From Clarkia xantiana subsp. parviflora (lineage: Eukaryota; Streptophyta; Magnoliopsida; Myrtales; Onagraceae), in assembly GCA_036873135.1 (NCBI GenBank), contig JAPTYO010000010.1:11198634-11262633 (forward strand): DNA of 64,000 nt, given 5' to 3'. The position numbers were made by a program, and so were the translations under genes. Below are positions 57,119 to 64,000 of this stretch, piece after piece (within the stretch, counting starts at the first letter, position 1; each line of letters starts with the position of its first letter). Below the pieces are notes generated by a model. It saw only the letters and a program-made list of their open reading frames with translations. It did no database searches and had not been told where the DNA came from.

Positions 57119-57951
57119 ATTCAGCTGCGGAGATCGGGAATTGCTGTACGCAGCAGTTCTCTATGGCTATGTGTCTAAACCTGTAAACAAACAAGGTTCG
57201 GTTTTACAGTTGAACAGTTTTTTTTGTTTAAATTTTACAGTTAACTTCGGAGGGAAGGCCAAACTCATTTTAGAATGATGGTAGGTAAAATATTCATTAT
57301 GTTTTAAAATGTACAACTTTTAAAATATGGCCATCGGTACTAAATACAATTATTTGTTAAATATTTTTTTTTAATACATTTCAAATGTATAAAATTAATC
57401 AAATATTTTTTTTAAGTATCACAACTAAGTCTAATGATTTATACAAATATTACAATTAAGTCAAACGGACTCCGATTAATTATTAACTCTTCATTTTTTA
57501 TATTTAAAAAATATTATTTAGTTAATTTTGTAAATTCAAAATATATTTAACGATATTTTTAAATATCGTTTAATGGAAGCACAAATTACTATCATTTAAA
57601 ACATGTTGTACAATTTAAGCCAACTAGACTCTAATATTTTATACTAATGTTACAGTTTAGTTAATTTAACACCAACTGATTGGGGATCATCGGGGTCGAG
57701 ATACTAGTATAACATTAATATAAATTATTAGATATTCATTTTGACATTTAGATAATTATTCATTCAATTTTTAAATTCAAAATGTTTTTAACAACAATTG
57801 TGATCATTATTATTATCATCGAAAATCATATATTCCAAACATGTATAACAATGTTGACTCGAAAATGTAACGATCCAACCAGTCCATTTCGATGCAAACC
57901 TATTCAACTCAGTACTAGCAAAAATTCATAGTCCAATCCAATTTATTATTA
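57119..57951. other. PPR promoter and AT-rich intergenic DNA
   Basis: The first ~100 bp should hold the 5' UTR and promoter of the PPR gene. The rest is AT-rich with repeated ACAATTAAGTC-type phrases. No gene is seen. Confidence 0.45.
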
Positions 57952-58928
57952 GGGTTAATAACCTATAAAATGTTTGAATAATGATCAATGTTGACCGATG
58001 ATGTCTGAAATTTTAAAAGTTAATATGGAGGGTCTGAAGATTCAACTTTGTTGAATTTTGGTTTTCCGTCCAAATTTTCTGTCAAATTTAACAGAACCAC
58101 GTGAAATATCAAAATTATCCTTTTGCAATATTTTACACAATTTAACAATTTAATTAATGGGACATGAAATGAGTAAAATACTCATTTCCACTAATTAAAA
58201 CATATAACATGTGCAGGATCACGCCACCCCGGCTCCGGCCATCGCCATCACGGCTCCGGCCACCGCCACCCCGACTCCGGCGACCGCCACCACTAGGGGT
58301 GTAAACGAGTCAAGCTGCTCGTGAGCTACTCGAGATCGGCTCGGTCAATATTCGAATTCGACTCGTTAAATTTCGAGCCGAGTCGAGCTCGAGTCGAGCT
58401 TTTTCTGAAGTCGAGTCGAGTACGAGTTTAATGGTACTCGACTCGAGAGGCTCGCGAGCCTAATCGAGCTTTTTTATTTCGCCTATTCGAGTCAAGTTCG
58501 AGCTCGAGTTTATTTGAGCTTTACATAATATTATATATATATGTCTATTCAATTCAAATCGAGTTCGAGCTCGAGCCAAAAGACTAATCGAGTCGAGTTC
58601 AAACTCAAACTAAGGTGCACCATTTATGATTTAATAGAATTTTAAACTTATCGAGCCGAGTCGAGCTCGAACTCGTTGAGTATCGAATCGAGTTCGAGCT
58701 TAAAAAATTTAAGCTCGGTCGAGTTCGAGCTCGAGTAAAGTGAGTCGAGTCGAGCCGAGCTTGCCAGATACTCGGCTCGACTTGGCTCGTTTACACCCCT
58801 AGCCACCACGGCTCCGCCGACCACCACCCCGACTCCGGCGACCACCACCGGAATTTGGGTGGTGGTCGCCGGAGCCGACTGAATAATAACATGGGTCATT
58901 ATTCAAACTTTTTGTAGGTTATTAACCC
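57952..58928. mobile_element. MULE-like foldback element hosting a hAT MITE
   Basis: The ends are GGGTTAATAACCTATAAA and the inverse of GGGTTAATAACCTACAAA, with the 9-bp duplication TTATTATTA at 57943-57951 and 58929-58937. The arms contain CAACTTTGTTGAATTTTGG and the core is GC-rich (CGGCTCCGGCCACCGCCACC). A 508-bp hAT-type MITE sits in the core; without it the element is about 460 bp. Confidence 0.88.
58294..58801. mobile_element. hAT-type MITE with GAGTCGAGC repeats
   Basis: Bounded by TAGGGGTGTAAACGAG and its inverse, with the 8-bp duplication GCCACCAC at 58286-58293 and 58802-58809. Eight-base duplications and these ends fit the hAT superfamily. The inside is built of GAGTCGAG and GAGCTCGAG phrases in both orientations around a short AT-rich core. 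Confidence 0.9.
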
Positions 58929-58937
58929 TTATTATTA

Positions 58938-59650
58938 TTATCTGATCCAGTGAACCAATACCGGTCTCAAAGAGTTTGCACCAGTCAAATCTGATTCATT
59001 TGCATTCTACTATTTTAGGGATTTAAATCAAATTGGTACCTGGGTTAACAGCTCAAAACGAATTGGTACATCCACTAAATTTTGTGACAAATTGGTACCC
59101 GAGTTAACCTGGGTGTTGCACCGTTAGAATTTCTGGTTAAAACTAACGGAATCTCATTTTTGGCGCATGAAAAGACTAAAATACCCTTATTGCAGAATAG
59201 CTACGTAATAGCAATTCAAAACTTTGGAACCCAATATCTCACTCATTTCTTCATCTTTTTGGACATTTTTTTTTTAAAACCGCACAACTTTTCGAGATCT
59301 ATGCAAGCCAAATAGCCTTAAAGTGATTTGACCAGTTTTTTTTCAATAAACACCGGTTTCCATGTTAATTCGTTCTTTTTTGTATAAAGCTCCACCGCAT
59401 TCTAACACTTATCAACTTTGATCACCAAATTTTTTTACTAATTGGATTCCAATACTACAATCAAACCGTTGCTCGTGTATTCCAACACTTCTGTTTAAGA
59501 ACCAAATTGATATTATACATTTCATCCAAAAGAAAACAAAAAGCGAAAATCTGTCGAATTAATTATTATGCAATCTATAACTTACTAGAATTTTTCTTGA
59601 TGTCTCTAGTAAACTATATTGGTGTGTCTCTAAATCAATAAACGTCACTA
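58938..59650. other. Intergenic DNA with a possible half foldback element
   Basis: From 59010 to 59200 phrases such as AAATTGGTACC and ACTAACGGAATC resemble one arm of the foldback family, but no opposite arm follows. The remainder is AT-rich without a gene. Confidence 0.4.
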
Positions 59651-60364
59651 CAAGAGAATATATGGATCTTAGCATGATAAGCTACCAATTTTTTTGTTTA
59701 TATATTTTTTGGACATGCTTGTTGGATCTTGGATTTACCGGTTGGTTTCCACGGTGCCTCCGAGCTCCTTAGTCTTCGAATTCCGGGCACGCACCTGCAA
59801 AAAAGGGACAATGCCAGGGCGAACCCGGCGATCCCTCTCCGACGGTCAAATTAGTTGCCGTTCATATAAAGAGAGATCACTATATAGCATTCTATCGTAT
59901 ATAATTTAACATATCTCAAATGTTAATAAGAGGATTCTTTATATAAAATAACATAATAACAATTATGGTATATAGTCATTTATTGACGATGACCGTTATG
60001 GTAACGAAATATTTAGACAATTACTGTTATGGTAGTTGAATATTAATAGCTGATTGACCGTTATGGCATCATACTATTTATAGTTAATACCTATTATGGT
60101 ATCAAATAAATATGTTTATATCAATATCCATCATTTGCCCCCGAGGCTGATGTAGGTTTTACCTGCATTAGGCTTTATCCTGCTACCTTGCTTACGAATA
60201 TGTCGATTTACTCTTCCGTCACCTTCATGATTCGTCAGCTTACTCTTATGCCAACTTGTTCATCAATTCGTCCTTTCGTTGTCGTTAGAGCTCATCCCTA
60301 CCCTTTCGTCAACTTAAGGTATTACTGATTTGTTCCATCGTAAGACCATCGGGTTATAGTTACG

Positions 60365-61195
60365 GAATGATTTATTCATTCGGTCGAACACATTCATATG
60401 ACGGGTGGTTTATCTACCTCCCCTTTTTCGTAAGACTCCCGGGGAGTAGTTGTGGGATGATTGCCTTTATCAGGTCGAACACCTTTGAATGAAGGGTGGT
60501 TTGTCTACCCTTTACATAATACTCTCGTGGAGTAATTGTGGGATGATCGCCTTTATTGGGTCGAACATCTTTGTATGAAGGGTGGTTTGTCTACCCTTTA
60601 CGTAAGACTCCCGTGGAGTAATTGTGGGATGATCGCCTTTATCGGGTCGAACATCTTTGTATGAATGGTGGTTTGTCTACCCTTTACGTAAGACTCCCGT
60701 GGAGTAATCGCGGGATGATCGCCTTTATCGGGTCGACATCTTTGTATGAAGGGTGGTTTGTCTACCCTTTACGTAATACTCCCGTGGAGTAATCGCGGGA
60801 TGATCGCCTTTATCGGGTCGAACATCTTTGTATGAAGGGTGGTTTGTCTACCCTTTACGTAATACTCCCGTGGAGTAATTGCGGGATGATCGCCTTTATC
60901 GGGTCGAACATCTTTGTATGAAGGGTGGTTTGTCTTCCCTTTACATAATACTCCCGTGGAGTAATTGTGGGATGATCGCCTTTATCGGGTCGAACATCTA
61001 TGAAGGGTGGTTTGTCCACCAACCCGTTCATGAGAAATATTACTCTCTTGGAGTAGTTTAGGGATGACCGCCTCTTTGGACGGACGCCTATGAAGGGTGG
61101 TTTGTCCACCAACCCGTTCATGTAAAATATTACTCTCTTGGAGTAGTTTAGGGATGATCGTCTCTTTATACGAACACCTTTGCATGAATGGCAGA
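60365..61195. repeat. Tandem array, ~86-bp unit, about 10 copies
   Basis: GGGATGATCGCCTTTATCGG starts recur at 60453, 60540, 60626, 60712, 60797, 60883 and 60969, then in longer units at 61061 and 61151; a diverged unit precedes at 60365. Each unit contains GAAGGGTGGTTTGTCTACCC, in which GGGT... ACCC can pair. The central units are nearly identical and the outer ones diverged, as expected from unequal exchange. Confidence 0.9.
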
Positions 61196-61254
61196 TCTCT
61201 CGCCTCTCCTTTCACGTAAAATATTGTCACTACCCTCTTCTGGTGGTAGCCTGT

Positions 61255-61415
61255 CTTGAAATCTGTGGACCTGATAGCCACTTGAATACATGTGGACATG
61301 ATAGCCACCTTGATCTTCGTGGTCATGATAGCCACCTTGATGTCCGTGGACATGATAGCCACCTTGAAGTTCTTGGACATGATAGCCATGTTGCGATGTG
61401 TGGACTTGACCACCA
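61255..61415. repeat. 27-bp minisatellite, five or more copies
   Basis: GATAGCC recurs at 61273, 61300, 61327, 61354 and 61381, exactly 27 bp apart. Because 27 is a multiple of three, the minus strand stays open and reads a nine-residue repeat (KVAIMSTDI-like); the frame shows no other sign of being a gene. Confidence 0.85.
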
Positions 61416-61469
61416 TTTTTGAGGTTCGCAGTTGTAAATATAATATAACTTCGCGTCTTGATTGATCAC

Positions 61470-61860
61470 GATTGTAGGAGTGATATACCTACACACCTGA
61501 TGAGAATCATAATGTAATATGGAGATAATATGGCGATAAGCCTGATCACCGAATCATGGTGGTAGGAGTGATATACCTACGCATCTGATCACGGAACTGT
61601 AATATAATATGGAAATATGCTTGATCACTGGATCATGGCTGTAGGAGTGATATACCTACGCACCTGACCACGTGACTGTAATATAATATGGCAATATGCC
61701 TGATCACCGGATCATGATGGTATGAGTGATATACATGCGCACCTGATGTCGTAATAGGAATAGTCAAGGCGGCAGGAGTGATATACCTACACGCCTGAGA
61801 GTTGTTGTAGTTACAGTAGCAGCAAGACTGATATACCCGCGCACTTGATAGAGTTTGAGC
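61470..61860. repeat. Repeated GTAGGAGTGATATACCTAC motif
   Basis: The motif, with inverted ends GTAGG and CCTAC, occurs at 61474, 61562 and 61641. Decayed forms follow at 61720, 61772 and about 61822. Spacing shrinks from 88 to about 50 bp. Intervening DNA contains GATCACGG and AATATAATATGG-type phrases. Confidence 0.75.
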
Positions 61861-62242
61861 TTTGGGCATAACACATTGGTGGTGCCCAGAAGCTACTTGT
61901 AATTTTTATAAGGGGTGATGGTTCCCTATAAATGGTTAGGTCTTCTTGTTGCAACTCCTGGTAGGTCTTCTGTCGTTTTATACGTTTGTGCGACAGATCT
62001 AAAGATCATGGCCGCATGTTGTAAGTAAACTACGCACTTGATCGAATGATCACGTCTGTGAGATGTAATATGGGGCGCTTGTCCTTTTGAATGACATGTT
62101 TGCCAGAAAATAAATCCCAGATTGGGTATAAAGATGCATCATTGGTGCTAGAACGTAACACGTTAGTTGTGGTCGTTAGACCCTGAACGATGTGCTCGTT
62201 TGAGTTGTAAAGGAGAGGGAACCTTTACGCGTATCATTGTAA

Positions 62243-62340
62243 TCAGATATAGATCCGAGTTTGAGTTATAACTGGATATAGATCCGAGTTTGAGTTATAA
62301 CTGGATATAAATCCGAGTTTGAGTTATAAGAGGGGCGTAG
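62243..62340. repeat. 29-bp tandem repeat, three copies
   Basis: ATCCGAGTTTGAGTTATAA recurs at about 62253, 62282 and 62311, exactly 29 bp apart. Confidence 0.85.
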
Positions 62341-64000
62341 CGACGGGTCCGCTCTAGTGTATGTCGGGTGTTAGCCACCGTGTTTTAGTATGTAAGTTGG
62401 GTGTTAACCACCACAATTTTGACTCAGAATTTGGAGATTCTAAGTGAGTCTAATTGTTAGTGTTCGGCAACTAGGGCGTATATATAGCCGCTAGGGCGTT
62501 ATTATTTGTGCAGTAAAGTAGATATGGTGCTGCCTAGTACTCCCCTGCCCCCTAGGCTTGAGCGGAAAGAACTTTTTAGGCAAGACTAAATGCTCTAAAA
62601 ATAAAAGCAATGTGCATAATATAATTGCTCTTAAAAAGACGCATAATGTAAAAGTTTAGGTGGGAACTTTCCTGCTATATAGCGGTCGTCCACGTTGTAC
62701 TGTACATCCTCCCATCATTGTGGGTTTTGTTTCTCCACTTTGTGGGTATAGTTGAGTATTGAGAGACGTAGAAGCGTGCATGTGTTGTACAATCGTGTCC
62801 CCTTGATCTGGTCGTTGTATAATTGGAAATACACTTTGGAGGCTAGCTCCTTTGTTTTCTTATCCTGTCCATAAAATGTCAGATTCGACAGTCATTAGTT
62901 ATGAGTTTTCATAAAATTATGCATTTGTAATAATAGCCGCGTCTTATGGAGTTTTCCATGTTGACGCGTGTGATGTAGTAGTAGCATGCATTTTGTCACG
63001 AGGACAGTAATACTTATCGCTTTCAAATGTCGATAGCGTAGATCATGTTATGAGTGTACGCAACAAAGTGAAGTCAGTTAAAAACGTAGGGATGTTCTAC
63101 GTATGTGAATGTAAACTCCATCCTAGGAGGGTCACCTCTCTATAGCTTACGCCGTTGGTCTAGTAGATTGCTTACATTTTCTAAATATGTATGCACATGG
63201 ATCATGTGAGCATGAATGAAAGCATTAATACTACAATAATATTGCATGTATGGAAATGCACCTGTATATATATCATGCCCCCAAGCCAAAGAGAGGTATC
63301 GCCTCTTCTTGATTTATATAACATGTCTTAAGACAACACATGATGTGGATTTAATATATTAGATAAAATGATGATATAATCATTCGTACATGTATGCATA
63401 TATAGATGCCCCCGTTACGATTCTAGTTTACGAAAGCGCTAAACATGTAGCATTATGATGTGACGATCGGACACTGATAAAGTATCATAGATCCCTTGTG
63501 ACTATTTTCATATGAATTAGCAAGTAACGTTTTACGCAACCGTTGATGAAACATGCGTGATGTATTAGAAATGATCACGATGCATCTTTAATTACTAATC
63601 CCTATAGGGTATATTAGACATTTATGCCCCCACTTATAAGCTGCTAGTAACACGACTTGGTCCTTATGATAAATTGATAATGCTAGGTTTTAACCGACAT
63701 GTTAACCTAGTTAACTATGCATATTCATGATCATGTATGTATCGATTGATACATGCATGTTAAAGTAGCAGTGATTGCATGCAGGCAACGACAAATAGGA
63801 GACTTATCTTGTCTTGGCAATAAATAAGTATCTCAGCAAATATTTCCTATATGCGCTTGTCTTAGCAATGACATCAAAAAGATAACTAATTCGTGTAAAT
63901 AAATAGGACACTTATCTCGTTAGCTTAACTAGTAAGCTTCTTGAAGGTGAGCTTTGAGCTGTGGTGCGTTGAGCTTTAGACAAGCTTTGAGCGTTAAAAC

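Larger units (their letters stand above)
59651..64000. other. Retroelement-like non-coding DNA
   Basis: No protein frame is recognised. At about 59760-59860 CTGCAAAAAAGGGAC and GGCGATCCCTCTCCGACGGT resemble phrases common in LTRs of plant Ty3/gypsy elements. TGCCCCC boxes recur (60133, 63278, 63409, 63625). Units of the GACCGTTATGGTA type repeat at 59985-60115. The region probably belongs to the non-coding part of a large LTR element running off the right edge. Tandem arrays inside it are listed separately. Confidence 0.4.

Noticed and set aside
61255..61415. Regular 27-bp repeats resembling a CRISPR array
   Set aside because: There are no unique spacers; the whole unit repeats, so it is a minisatellite in a plant genome.

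Overview
The window is nuclear DNA of a eudicot plant. Genes have short AT-rich introns with GT..AG borders, intergenic DNA is very AT-rich, and there are plant-type Copia retrotransposons (two with a tRNA-iMet primer site), MITEs, a tRNA-derived SINE and an L1 tail. Plant-specific gene families are present: UGT89-type glycosyltransferases, a DYW-class PPR protein, SKIP8-like F-box proteins and an RGF/GOLVEN peptide precursor. I cannot name the species.

Layout. 1-330 may hold the last exons of a gene leaving the left edge. 330-3359 is a foldback element plus G-box-bearing intergenic DNA. 3360-9710 is a Copia element with near-identical LTRs but a ruined interior. 11131-13785 (-) is a three-exon RING+PHD gene whose second intron is filled by a MULE-type element. 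14400-19681 is a SINE split by a 5.1-kb Copia element. 20332-25009 (-) holds two tandem UGT89-like genes and 34229-35695 (-) a third, more distant one. The DNA between them is a graveyard of inverted-repeat elements, LTR pieces and a broken Copia. 35.7-40.7 kb is again repeats, ending in an L1 3' end. 40693-43396 is a divergent pair of SKIP8-like F-box genes. 44.4-48.2 kb contains a snRNA-type promoter motif, a fragment of a UGGT gene and a truncated Copia. 49530-50425 (-) encodes an RGF/GLV peptide precursor. 54202-57118 (-) is a DYW PPR gene with a frameshift just before the DYW domain. 57.9-58.9 kb is a MULE with a hAT MITE in its centre. 59.65-64 kb is retroelement-like non-coding DNA with several tandem arrays.

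The genes do not form one pathway, apart from the UGT cluster (small-molecule glycosylation) and the F-box pair (probable SCF subunits). The most distinctive signals are in the non-coding DNA. (i) A set of 15-25 bp insertions of poly(A)/poly(T) plus a GGC(C) tail is flanked by 8-19 bp target duplications; they look like extremely truncated L1 tails, and one is polymorphic between the two tandem UGT promoters. (ii) A family of near-palindromic MULE-like elements has 9-bp target duplications and GC-rich cores; one copy landed exactly on a 5' splice site. (iii) A Copia element has, in place of a tRNA primer site, a 13-nt sequence complementary to its own LTR, which suggests self-priming.
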